DNA of 64,000 nt from Alphaproteobacteria bacterium PA4 (lineage in GTDB: Bacteria; Pseudomonadota; Alphaproteobacteria; Sphingomonadales; Sphingomonadaceae). The stretch lies in NCBI GenBank assembly GCA_002256005.1, contig NKIQ01000005.1:62001-126000 (forward strand), written 5' to 3'. The notes beneath the pieces are model-generated. The model was not told the DNA's origin. It did no database searches and worked only from the letters and a program-made list of their open reading frames with translations. A program made the position numbers and the translations under genes. Within the stretch, counting starts at the first letter, position 1. Each line of letters starts with the position of its first letter. Shown piece after piece: positions 55,321 through 64,000 of the stretch.

Positions 55321-56013
55321 TCAGGCAGTGCGGGTGCGCCGCTGCCGCAACACCGCGCCGGTCAGGCCGAAACCCAGGATCAGCAGCGCCCAGCTCGCCG
55401 GCTCCGGCACCGGGCCGGGCGGCGGCGGCGTCAGATCGGCCGTCCCCTGCACCTGCATGGCGATATAGGAGCCCGAAAAGACGAAGCGGCTGATCGCGCG
55501 CCCCTCGCCATCGATGCCGCGAAAGGCGAAATGGTCATTCTGGCCGGCGGCATCGATCGGGGCCAGCGCCGCCAGATCATAGCTGGCGATCAGATCACCG
55601 ACGCTGTCATAGGCCGCCAGCGTCGGCGCATCATAGACAAAGGGAAAACCGAGGCCGGGATCGGGGGCATAGTTGAAATTGCCGCCGAACGCCGCCAGCG
55701 GCGTGGCAAAATCGATGGTCACCGACGCCTGGGAATAGCCGGTGGCGATGATGAGGCTGTTCGATGACACGCCGTTGCTGCCGAAACCATAATAGGGCTG
55801 GCCGAACACCGTCGCCACCCAGGTGCCGGTAACCGTGGCGTTGCCGAAGGTCTGCGGCTGGTCGCTGAAATAATAGCCCGGCGACGGCACGAAGCCGATG
55901 TCGATCACCGGCCCGGCATAGCCGCTGCCATCGGTCAGCAGCTGCGCGGACTGCGCCGGCGCCACCAGCAAGACGGCGGCAAGAACACCCGGAAGAACGG
56001 CCGAAACCCGCAT
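55321..56013 (-). CDS. PEPxxWA-CTERM sorted protein
   Basis: Exported protein of 230 residues, signal peptide to AQSAQ near residue 23. The C-terminal tail [21 protein letters not shown] followed by RQRRTRTA is the PEPxxWA-CTERM signal. The body has beta-rich segments (ATVTGTWVATVFGQPYYGFG, ASVTIDFATPLAAFGGNFNY), probably an adhesive or surface protein. ATG 56013 has AGGGGTG before it. Confidence 0.85.
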   Translation of the reverse strand: MRVSAVLPGVLAAVLLVAPAQSAQLLTDGSGYAGPVIDIGFVPSPGYYFSDQPQTFGNATVTGTWVATVFGQPYYGFGSNGVSSNSLIIATGYSQASVTIDFATPLAAFGGNFNYAPDPGLGFPFVYDAPTLAAYDSVGDLIASYDLAALAPIDAAGQNDHFAFRGIDGEGRAISRFVFSGSYIAMQVQGTADLTPPPPGPVPEPASWALLILGFGLTGAVLRQRRTRTA

Positions 56014-56143
56014 CGCAACACCCCTGTTCGGATTGACACAAAACGCCTTACGCTTTGGTAACCGGGCCTTGCAAGCGTTGCGCGGGCTTGACCGCCACGG
56101 CGCAAGCCGTTGGGATACAGCCTTGCCCTGCCGGAGCCCCAGA

Positions 56144-57856
56144 ATGCCGAAACTGCCGCTGTTTGCCGTCGCTGCCCTGTTGCTCGCCACCACCGGCCCG
56201 GTGCGCGCCGCCGACGCCCCGGACGCCCTCTACAGCGCCGAATGGGCCTGGCGGCAGGCCGAGTTCGCGCAGGTGCCGGAAGGCCTGCGCAGCGAGCCCG
56301 GCGACCATCTGCCGAGCGTGACGCCGGCGGCCTGGGCGCGGCGGCTGGCCTATTGGACCGACACGCTGGCCCGGCTCGACGCGTTGCCGCCGGCGACCGA
56401 CAGCGAGGACCGCATCAACCGCGCCGTGTTCCGCACCAGCATCGCCGCCGAGATCAGCAACATCCGCTTCCGGACCTATGAGGCGCCGCTCAACAGCGAC
56501 ACCTTCTTCTGGGGCGAGGTGAAACCCTATGCCGGCTATTCGACCGCCGATCAATATCGCCGCTATATCAGTCGCTTGCGCGACGTTCCACGCTGGTTTG
56601 ATGAAAATATCGCCAATATGCGCGCCGGGCTGAAACGCGGCTATTCGGTGCCGCGCGTCACGCTGACCGGCCGCGACGACACCATCGTGCCCTTCACCGC
56701 CACCGGCGACGCCAACCCGCTGTTCGCCGTGTTCCAGACCATGCCCGACAGCATCCCGGCGGCCGAGCGCGCCGCCTTGCAGGCGGAAGCGCGCCGGGTG
56801 ATCGCCGACACGGTGGCGCCGGCCTATCAGCGCCTGCTCGCCTTCATGCGGCAGGAGTATATGCCGAAGACGCGCACGACGACGGCGGCCTATGACCTGC
56901 CCGACGGCAAGGCCTTTTACCAGGCGCAGATCCGCGAATATACGACGCTGGACCTGACCGCCGACGCGATCCACGCCATCGGACTGGCGGAAGTGGCGCG
57001 CATAGATGCCGACATGCAGGCGACGATGAAGGCGGCGGGCTTTTCCGGCAGCTTTGCCGAATTCCTCGCCTTCCTGCGCCGCGACCCGCAATTCTATGCG
57101 AAGACTCCCCGCGAACTGCTGGGATTCTCGGCCTATGTGACGAAACGCATGGACGGCAAGTTGAAGGATGTCTTCGGCACTCTGCCCCGCTATCGTTTCA
57201 CCATCCTGCCGGTGCCCGATGCCATTGCGCCGATCTACACCTCCGGCCGCGGCGGGTTGCAGGCCTGTTTGATGAACACGTACGACCTGCCGGCGCGGCC
57301 GCTTTATGCGCTGACCGCGCTGACGCTGCACGAATGCGAGCCCGGCCACAGCTTCCAGGCGGCGCTGGCGCTGGAGGCGCCCGCCCGCCCGGCCTTCCGC
57401 CGCGAAACCTATTTTTCCGGCTATGGCGAAGGCTGGGGCCTGTACACCGAATGGCTGGGGACGAAACTCGGCATGTACGAAACCCCCTATGAGGAGTTCG
57501 GCCGCGAGACCTTCGAGATGTGGCGCGCCGCCCGGCTGGTCATCGACACCGGCCTGCACACCCGGGGCTGGAGCCGGCAACAGGCCATCGATTATCTGAG
57601 CCAGCACACGGCGCTATCCGCCCGCGACATCGCCATCGAGGTCGATCGCTACATCGCCTGGCCGGCGCAGGCGCTGGCCTACAAGCTGGGCGAAATGCGG
57701 ATTCGCGCACTGCGCGCCGAGGCCGAGGCGGCGCTGGGCGCCAAATTCGACCAGCGGCCGTTCCATGACACGCTGCTGGCGATGGGTTCGGTGCCGCTGC
57801 CGGTGATGGAGACGGAAATGCGGGCGTTCATCGCAAGGGAAAAGGCGAAGCCCTGA
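56144..57856 (+). CDS. DUF885-family exported metallopeptidase
   Basis: Protein of 570 residues with a signal peptide (to VRAAD near residue 23). The zinc motif HECEPGH (HExxPGH) near residue 400, followed by the downstream YGEGWGLYTEWLG, is the signature of DUF885 proteins, thought to be peptidases. ATG 56144 is chosen because of the signal peptide. Divergent from the PEP-CTERM gene. Confidence 0.85.
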   Translation: MPKLPLFAVAALLLATTGPVRAADAPDALYSAEWAWRQAEFAQVPEGLRSEPGDHLPSVTPAAWARRLAYWTDTLARLDALPPATDSEDRINRAVFRTSIAAEISNIRFRTYEAPLNSDTFFWGEVKPYAGYSTADQYRRYISRLRDVPRWFDENIANMRAGLKRGYSVPRVTLTGRDDTIVPFTATGDANPLFAVFQTMPDSIPAAERAALQAEARRVIADTVAPAYQRLLAFMRQEYMPKTRTTTAAYDLPDGKAFYQAQIREYTTLDLTADAIHAIGLAEVARIDADMQATMKAAGFSGSFAEFLAFLRRDPQFYAKTPRELLGFSAYVTKRMDGKLKDVFGTLPRYRFTILPVPDAIAPIYTSGRGGLQACLMNTYDLPARPLYALTALTLHECEPGHSFQAALALEAPARPAFRRETYFSGYGEGWGLYTEWLGTKLGMYETPYEEFGRETFEMWRAARLVIDTGLHTRGWSRQQAIDYLSQHTALSARDIAIEVDRYIAWPAQALAYKLGEMRIRALRAEAEAALGAKFDQRPFHDTLLAMGSVPLPVMETEMRAFIAREKAKP

Positions 57857-57859
57857 CAC

Positions 57860-57878
57860 CTCTCCCTCAATGGGAGAG
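57860..57878. repeat. Palindromic repeat between convergent genes
   Basis: CTCTCCC-TCAAT-GGGAGAG, one copy of the CCTCTCC/GGAGAGG family. It lies between the ends of the DUF885 and EF-hand genes. Confidence 0.65.
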
Positions 57879-57886
57879 CTGACGTG

Positions 57887-58330
57887 TCACTCCGGCACAC
57901 ACGGCGGCGCCACCTTGGCTTTCCGCTTCACCGCCGTCGTCGCGAACTCCGCCGCCGCCAGCGTGCCATCGCCATTGCGATCGGCCTTGCCGAACTTCTT
58001 CACCGTCGCCGCGGCATATTCATCGAAGCCCAGCCGGCCATCGCCATTGGCATCCAGCTTGGCAAACGCCTTTTTCCGGTTGGCGAGATATTCGTCGCGG
58101 CTGATCCGGGCATCATCGTCGCGGTCATAACGGCCGAAGCGCCGCGCCTCGCGATCGGCATCGGTCACCGGGCTGCGCGGCGCGATCAGGCCGGTGTCCG
58201 GCTCATCCTCAGGATCGGCCTCCGCCGCCGGCGGTGGCGCGGCAAAGGCCACCGGACGGTCGCGGGTCCACAGGAACCCCGCCGCCACCAGGGCGATCAG
58301 CGCAACCGAAAGCGCCAGCCAGCGCCGCAT
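57887..58330 (-). CDS. EF-hand calcium-binding protein
   Basis: Protein of 147 residues with an N-terminal signal anchor (MRRWLALSVALIALVAAGFLW). Three EF-hand loops are visible: DRDDDARISRDE, DANGDGRLGFDE and DRNGDGTLAAAE. Likely a periplasmic calcium sensor or buffer. ATG 58330 is chosen; a TTG 24 bases earlier is also possible. Confidence 0.82.
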   Translation of the reverse strand: MRRWLALSVALIALVAAGFLWTRDRPVAFAAPPPAAEADPEDEPDTGLIAPRSPVTDADREARRFGRYDRDDDARISRDEYLANRKKAFAKLDANGDGRLGFDEYAAATVKKFGKADRNGDGTLAAAEFATTAVKRKAKVAPPCVPE

Positions 58331-58384
58331 GGGCGAAAACCCTTGTATTGCCAACGATGCGACCCTGGCGACAGTCTGGCGCGG

Positions 58385-59002
58385 TCAGCGGCCGAACGCA
58401 ACCGCCGCCAGCAGGCGCAGCTGGCGCCCGGCGCTGCCCCTGGGTTCATCCGCCGGCCGCAACGCCAGCCGATGCAGGCCGAGCAGGGGGCGCAACGGCG
58501 TGGCGACCCGCTCCGCAAACGGCGTCATCCCGGCCCAGGCCGCGCCCAGCCGCTGCGCCTGCGCGCCATCGCCGCCAAGCAATTGCGCCGCCAGCGCGAA
58601 CAGCGTGCCGCCGCCCGCGACATGCGCCGCCGGCACCTCCGCGCTGCCGATCAGGCCGAGCCAGCGATCCTCCAGCCCCGCCAGCGCCACGCCGCTGATG
58701 CCGCGTGGCAGCACGGCACCGGCCAGCGCCTGCAACAGCGGTTGCGCCGGCACACGGCCCGCATCGAGACCTTGCAGCGCCTCCCGCCACCAGGCCAGGC
58801 GGATTTCGCCGATCATCGCCTCCGTCGTGCCGGCAACGACCGCCGCCAGCTCCAGATCCAGCCCGAACAGCGCCATCAGCGCCGGGCGCACGTCGGCCGG
58901 CGCATAATGCACCGCCAGATAGATATCGCGGTGGCGCGTCCGCACCTCCGCGGCGACGAGAGTGTGCGCGTCGCTCAGGCAGGGCCGACCCGGAAGCCGC
59001 AC
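58385..59002 (-). CDS. Squalene/phytoene synthase-fold protein (NDUFAF6-like)
   Basis: Protein of 205 residues. The fold family is suggested by RDIYLAVHYAPADVRPALMALFGLDLELA and the helix MIGEIRLAWWREALQGLD. The aspartate-rich catalytic motifs of true synthases are not seen, so it more likely resembles the NDUFAF6-type proteins that assist respiratory complex I assembly. Start codon is GTG and uncertain. It overlaps the VOC gene end by about 28 bases. Confidence 0.6.
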   Translation of the reverse strand: MRLPGRPCLSDAHTLVAAEVRTRHRDIYLAVHYAPADVRPALMALFGLDLELAAVVAGTTEAMIGEIRLAWWREALQGLDAGRVPAQPLLQALAGAVLPRGISGVALAGLEDRWLGLIGSAEVPAAHVAGGGTLFALAAQLLGGDGAQAQRLGAAWAGMTPFAERVATPLRPLLGLHRLALRPADEPRGSAGRQLRLLAAVAFGR

Positions 59003-59364
59003 AGCTTGTTGCCATCCGGATCGCGGAAATAGGCGCCGTAGAACGCCTGCGGGCCTTCCTCGCCACGCACGCCCGGTGCGCCTTCATCGGCACCGCCGGC
59101 GGCGATGGCGGCGGCGTGCAGCGCATCGACCTTGGCGCGGCTGTCGAGCACGATGGCGATCATCGTGCCATTGCCTGCCGTCGCCGCCTGGCCATCATAG
59201 GCCGGGCCGACGCCGAGCATCGGCGCCTGCCAGCCGGTGCCCCAGCAGACGGCGCCGGTCGGGAATTCCATCAGCCGGCCGATGCCGACGCTGGCAAACA
59301 CCGCGTCGTAAAAGGCAAAGCTGCGCGGCAGGTCGTTGCTGCCGAAAAGTGCATAGCCGATCAT
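58975..59364 (-). CDS. VOC-superfamily (glyoxalase-like) protein
   Basis: Small protein of 129 residues: GYALFGSNDLPRSFAFYDAVFASVG, GADEGAPGVRGEEGPQAFYGAYFRDPDGNKLCGF. It matches the glyoxalase/bleomycin-resistance fold with a metal-binding pattern. Substrate unknown. Divides neighbouring hydrolase genes on the same strand. Confidence 0.8.
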   Translation of the reverse strand: MIGYALFGSNDLPRSFAFYDAVFASVGIGRLMEFPTGAVCWGTGWQAPMLGVGPAYDGQAATAGNGTMIAIVLDSRAKVDALHAAAIAAGGADEGAPGVRGEEGPQAFYGAYFRDPDGNKLCGFRVGPA

Positions 59365-59393
59365 GGTGACTCTCCCTGCTGGATGGCGTGTTC

Positions 59394-60626
59394 TTACCGC
59401 CGCGGCGGCGTCGCCGCCAGTTGCCCGAGGATATTTTCCTCGACCGCGCTGAACGCCGAGACATGCGCCGGCTTGAACGGATCATCACGCGTGCCGGTCA
59501 GCGCATAGACCAGCACGCGGCCCTTTGCCCGGTCCACCCACAGCCCGGCGAGCAGGCCATAGGCCTCCCCCAGATGCCCCCACCAGCGCGCGCCCGCCAC
59601 CGGGGAGTCCGGCCCGCCGGTCAGGCAGTGCAGGCCGGGGCCATAGCAGCGCATCTGGCCGTGATAGTCATTGTCCTGCGCGCGGCCGCTGGCCTGCCAC
59701 ACCGGCGTCATCAGCACGCGCACCGATACCGGCGACAACAGCCGTACGCCATCGACCTTGCCATCGCCCAGCAGCATCCGGCCGATCGTCGCCAGCCCCA
59801 GCGCCGATATGCGCAGGCCGCCCTGCGGGCTGAACAGGGTGCCGTTCGTGCCGGGGACATAGGCCGACAGGTCGCAATCGGGCGCGCTGCGCACCGGGCA
59901 GGGCCGCACGCCGGCCAGATCATCGACCTGCGCCACCCAGGCGCCGTCGGGATGCCAGTCGCTCTCGTCGCGGCCGGTGCGGTAGAGCGTGGCGGCGCCG
60001 GCGATGGCGGCATCGCTCGCCCCGCTCCAATTGTAACCGGCATCGAGGCGCAGCGGTGCCAGCACCAGCCGGGTCATCAGCCTGTCGAAACGTTCGCCGG
60101 TCGCTGCCTCCATGACGGTGGCGATGATGCCGTAATTGAGGTTGGCATATTCGAAGCGCGCCCCCGGCGCCGCCGCCCAGCGCGTCGGCAGTTCGTCGCG
60201 CAAAGCCACGCCGAGCGGGAAATTATAGCCCGGCCCGTCGACGATGCCTGAGGTGTGCGACAGCAATTGCCGCAGCGTCAGCGGCACGTCGGGCGCCGCC
60301 GGGTTGCGCAAGCGCCAGCCCAGCGAGCGCGAGACATCGCTGTCGAGATCGAGCCGGCGCTGCTCGACCAGCCGCATGACGGCGATGGCGACCACCGCCT
60401 TGGAAATGGAGGCGACGCGCAAGGGCGTGTCCGGCATCAGCGCGCGCGGCGGCACTATGCTCGCCTGCCCCAGCGCTTCGGCACGCAGCACGCCCTGGCG
60501 GTCGGCGACCACCACCACCAGCCCGGCTAGCCCCGGCGTCGCCGCGGTGCGCCCGGCGACGAGATCGGCGAGCGGAGCGGCCGCGACGGGGGCGGCGAGG
60601 AGGAGCGCGAGCAACAGGCGGAGCAT
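59394..60626 (-). CDS. Exported serine hydrolase (class C beta-lactamase-like)
   Basis: Protein of 410 residues with signal peptide (to VAAAP near residue 18). SISK gives the SxxK nucleophile, YAN fits the YxN motif and HLG the third box, so it is a beta-lactamase/D-alanyl-D-alanine carboxypeptidase-like hydrolase; members also include esterases. ATG 60626 is chosen for the signal peptide. Confidence 0.85.
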   Translation of the reverse strand: MLRLLLALLLAAPVAAAPLADLVAGRTAATPGLAGLVVVVADRQGVLRAEALGQASIVPPRALMPDTPLRVASISKAVVAIAVMRLVEQRRLDLDSDVSRSLGWRLRNPAAPDVPLTLRQLLSHTSGIVDGPGYNFPLGVALRDELPTRWAAAPGARFEYANLNYGIIATVMEAATGERFDRLMTRLVLAPLRLDAGYNWSGASDAAIAGAATLYRTGRDESDWHPDGAWVAQVDDLAGVRPCPVRSAPDCDLSAYVPGTNGTLFSPQGGLRISALGLATIGRMLLGDGKVDGVRLLSPVSVRVLMTPVWQASGRAQDNDYHGQMRCYGPGLHCLTGGPDSPVAGARWWGHLGEAYGLLAGLWVDRAKGRVLVYALTGTRDDPFKPAHVSAFSAVEENILGQLAATPPRR

Positions 60627-60704
60627 GGCGGCCACGCTAACAGCAAGGCGCCGCCATTGCACCGGCGCATTGCACCTTGGCCCGACCACCGCCATATCCA
60701 CCCC

Positions 60705-61184
60705 ATGAGTGTTGCCTTCACCAAGGAATCCGACGCCGAAGCGGTGGCCGCCGATCTGCCCGATCGGCCGATCCCGGCGCATGCCAATCTGGTCACCGCC
60801 GCGGGCCTCGCCCAGATCGAAACCGATCTCGCCAGCGCCCGCGCCGCCTATGACGCCGCCCGCGCCGCCGACGCGATCAGCGCCGACCGCAGCGCCATGG
60901 CGCGGGCGACGCGCGACCTGCGCTATTGGTCGGCGCGGCGGGCGAGCGCCCGGCTGGTCGAACCCGGCCCCGCCGACGCGACCATCACCTTCGGCCACAG
61001 CGTCACCATCGAGCGCGCCGATGGCCGTAGCCAGGTCTGGCGTATCGTCGGCGATGACGAGGCCGACCCGGCGACGGGCAGCGTGTCCTATGTGTCGCCG
61101 CTGGCCCGCGCCCTGATGGGCAAGAGCATCGGGGACATGGCGGTGCTGGCCGGGCAGGAGGTGGAGATCATCGCCATCGCCTGA
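60705..61184 (+). CDS. GreA/GreB-family transcription elongation factor
   Basis: Protein of 159 residues. The C-terminal GreA/GreB domain is in ATITFGHSVTIERADGRSQVW... and GSVSYVSPLARALMGKSIGDM; the N-terminal coiled-coil is shortened, so cleavage activity is not certain. ATG 60705 is chosen because the frame upstream is not conserved. Confidence 0.82.
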   Translation: MSVAFTKESDAEAVAADLPDRPIPAHANLVTAAGLAQIETDLASARAAYDAARAADAISADRSAMARATRDLRYWSARRASARLVEPGPADATITFGHSVTIERADGRSQVWRIVGDDEADPATGSVSYVSPLARALMGKSIGDMAVLAGQEVEIIAIA

Positions 61185-61265
61185 GGCTGGTTCAGCGCCA
61201 AGGCCACGGACGTATCGTGGATTTCCGCTGAAATCGCTGTTTTTGCAATCTTTTTCGATCAGCCC

Positions 61266-61445
61266 TCAGCGCAGGCTGGCGATGCCCAATTTGTCGTCCT
61301 TGGCCCGCGCCTTCACCGATTCCTCGCTGCGGGTCAGTGCCTTGGCGATGGCGCGCAGCGGCATGCCCTTTTTGGCGAGCGTGTGCAGCTTGGCGATTTC
61401 CTCGCTGGTCCAGGCCTGTTTGTGGCGCTCGAATTTTTCCGCCAT
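61266..61445 (-). CDS. 59-residue SANT/Myb-like small protein
   Basis: Small protein with AGGAGA before the ATG. The core WTSEEIAKLHTLAKKGMPLR then AIAKALTRSEESVKARAK is a helix-turn-helix like the SANT/Myb-type proteins of alphaproteobacteria. It could bind DNA. Divergent from the cytochrome b561 gene by 63 bases. Confidence 0.7.
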   Translation of the reverse strand: MAEKFERHKQAWTSEEIAKLHTLAKKGMPLRAIAKALTRSEESVKARAKDDKLGIASLR

Positions 61446-61508
61446 GGCCGTCTCCTGCTGCACTCTGCCCGCTTGCGCCCCTGCCCCGTTTCGGCTGCAT
61501 GGGCGGCG

Positions 61509-62240
61509 ATGACAAGCTTTTATCTGGGGCTGGCGCTGCTGCTGGCATTCACCGCCAACGCCGGCAGCAGCTGGTTGCGCGCACTGGCGCGGCTGCTGGC
61601 GGCGGTGGCGATGGGGTTCCTCGCCTGGTCGATCGTGCTGGCCAACCAGGACGGCACCTTCGCCCGCGTCGCCGCCGCCGATGCGACGCCGCTGCTGCTG
61701 AATATCGAAGGCGGCCTCATCGGGCTGGGCGCGCTGCTGCTGCTCGCCAGCATCCCGGCGGTGCTGCGGCGGCCGGCGGGGCCCCTGCCCCTGCGCAGCG
61801 ACACAGGCGCCTATGGTCGCCTCGCCCGCGGGCTGCACTGGGCGGCAGCGGCGCTGATCATCCCGGCCTTCACCATGGGGCAGTTCGTCACCGTGCTGGC
61901 GCCGGGGCGGGCCGACAGGGCGGACTTCCTCGCGACGCACATGCTGCTCGGGCTGGCCATCGCCGCGCTGGTTGCGCTGCGCCTCGGCGAACGGCTGGCC
62001 CGCCCGGCCCCCGCCAATCCGCGGCCGGTGCGGCTGGCGCATGGCCTGCTCTATGCGCTGCTGATCGCCATGGTGCTGACCGGGCTGGCGCTGGCGCCCG
62101 CGCCGGTGCTCGGCCTGTCGCTGCCGCCGGCGCCGCTCGCCGCCTCGTTGCACCATGGCGCGCTGCCGCTGCTGCTGGCGCTGCTGTTCGCCGGGCATCT
62201 GGCCGGCGCCGTCAAGGCGATACGCCGCATGGCCGCGTAG
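61509..62240 (+). CDS. Cytochrome b561-like membrane protein
   Basis: Integral membrane protein of 243 residues with about seven helices. The C-terminal 150 residues resemble cytochrome b561: YGRLARGLHWAAAALIIPAF, ATHMLLGLAIAALVALRLGER, LAHGLLYALLIAMVLTGLAL and SLHHGALPLLLALLFAGHL contain the heme histidines. The N-terminal part adds a hydrophobic region unlike the short form. ATG 61509 is chosen. Confidence 0.8.
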   Translation: MTSFYLGLALLLAFTANAGSSWLRALARLLAAVAMGFLAWSIVLANQDGTFARVAAADATPLLLNIEGGLIGLGALLLLASIPAVLRRPAGPLPLRSDTGAYGRLARGLHWAAAALIIPAFTMGQFVTVLAPGRADRADFLATHMLLGLAIAALVALRLGERLARPAPANPRPVRLAHGLLYALLIAMVLTGLALAPAPVLGLSLPPAPLAASLHHGALPLLLALLFAGHLAGAVKAIRRMAA

Positions 62241-62287
62241 ATCGCAACATTTCAGCCGTACTGAACGCTGATCGCAAGGAAAGTAGA

Positions 62288-62415
62288 GCCTCCGGCGGCT
62301 GGGGCCGTAGGCCCCAGACCCCATTTGCGAGCTGCCGCATGGCACCACGAGTGGCTTTCCAGGCCAGATCGAAGCGAAATGGGGTCTGGGGCCCACGGCC
62401 CCAGCCGCCGGAGGC
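62288..62415. repeat. Large inverted repeat upstream of uvrB
   Basis: Arms of about 41 bases, starting GCCTCCGGCGGCTGGGGCC at 62288 and its complement ending at 62415, with a 45-base centre. A half-copy is at 4381. Short frames through it (GVWGLRPQPPEA-type peptides) are not genes. Confidence 0.85.
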
Positions 62416-62450
62416 CGCTTCAACCTTGAAGGTCCATCGCCCTGGGGCTG

Positions 62451-62465
62451 GAACAAAGCACAAAC
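62451..62465 (+). promoter_or_regulatory. Possible LexA box in front of uvrB
   Basis: GAAC-AAAGCAC-AAAC matches the GAAC-N7-GAAC box of uvrA except for one base in the second half. It is 18 bases upstream of the uvrB ATG. Confidence 0.5.
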
Positions 62466-62483
62466 ACGCCCCATATTGCCGCC

Positions 62484-64000
<1,517 letters not shown>

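Noticed and set aside
62212..62463. 83-codon reverse frame (and a similar 71-codon one at 4373-4588) with GVWGLRPQ-type peptides
   Set aside because: They read through the inverted repeat; the peptide similarity comes from the repeat, not from a gene.

Overview
The window is a 64 kb stretch of high-GC chromosomal DNA from an alphaproteobacterium, most likely a member of the Sphingomonadales. The signs are three large TonB-dependent receptors, two PEPxxWA-CTERM sorted proteins, an alphaproteobacterial-type LexA box (GAAC-N7-GAAC) at uvrA, a CIRCE element at groESL, the rpiB-glyA-nrdR-trmJ gene order and many tightly overlapping (ATGA) gene junctions. No rRNA, tRNA, insertion sequence or CRISPR array was recognised. 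The right edge cuts uvrB; uvrA is at the left edge.

Layout. 0.1-3.6 kb: uvrA, carrying a 99-bp palindromic repeat inserted in frame and an abnormal C-terminal extension that runs antisense into a neighbour. 3.1-5.6 kb: a small accessory island with a WCTA-motif protein, an HNH nuclease with an N-terminal helical domain, and a strongly AT-rich gene whose product has an NDT/TIR-like nucleotide-processing fold motif. This island is the best candidate for an undescribed (defence-like) system. 5.6-8.9 kb: a secreted metallo-beta-lactamase-fold hydrolase, an HTH protein and a PEP-CTERM protein with a hairpin leader. 8.9-12 kb: pdxH, phzF-like, dapF and ftsY. 12-15.4 kb: the reverse-strand operon rpiB-glyA-membrane protein-nrdR-trmJ. 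15.5-24 kb: a periplasmic oxidation locus (secreted DapA-family aldolase, PQQ dehydrogenase, cytochrome c, NHL protein) with a divergent MFS transporter and a TonB receptor.

24-29.5 kb: a MATE exporter, a cupin and a five-gene reverse operon (GNAT, phosphotransferase, DUF6285-like, proline-iminopeptidase-like, winged-helix protein). 29.7-33.4 kb: TonB receptor, PnuC and a NadR-like kinase, probably a vitamin (nicotinamide riboside or related) uptake route. 33.4-40.2 kb: an outer-membrane beta-barrel, an SDR, prmA, a 45-codon small gene, ligA, an aminotransferase and a YdjM-like membrane protein. 40.3-53 kb: a divergent redox gene cluster (MHS transporter, DUF2855 protein, diheme cytochrome, cytochrome c' on one strand; FAD oxidase, two MDR reductases, DUF3598-like protein, amine-oxidase-like flavoprotein and a TonB receptor on the other) that looks like a catabolic module for an unknown substrate. 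53-64 kb: groESL, a PEP-CTERM protein, a DUF885 metallopeptidase, an EF-hand protein, a phytoene-synthase-fold protein, a VOC protein, a serine beta-lactamase-fold hydrolase, a GreA/B-like factor, a cytochrome b561 and uvrB.

Two families of short palindromic repeats (a CCTCTCC/GGAGAGG-type and a GCCTCCGGCGGCTGGGG-type) lie in many intergenic gaps. One copy of the first family has become part of UvrA.
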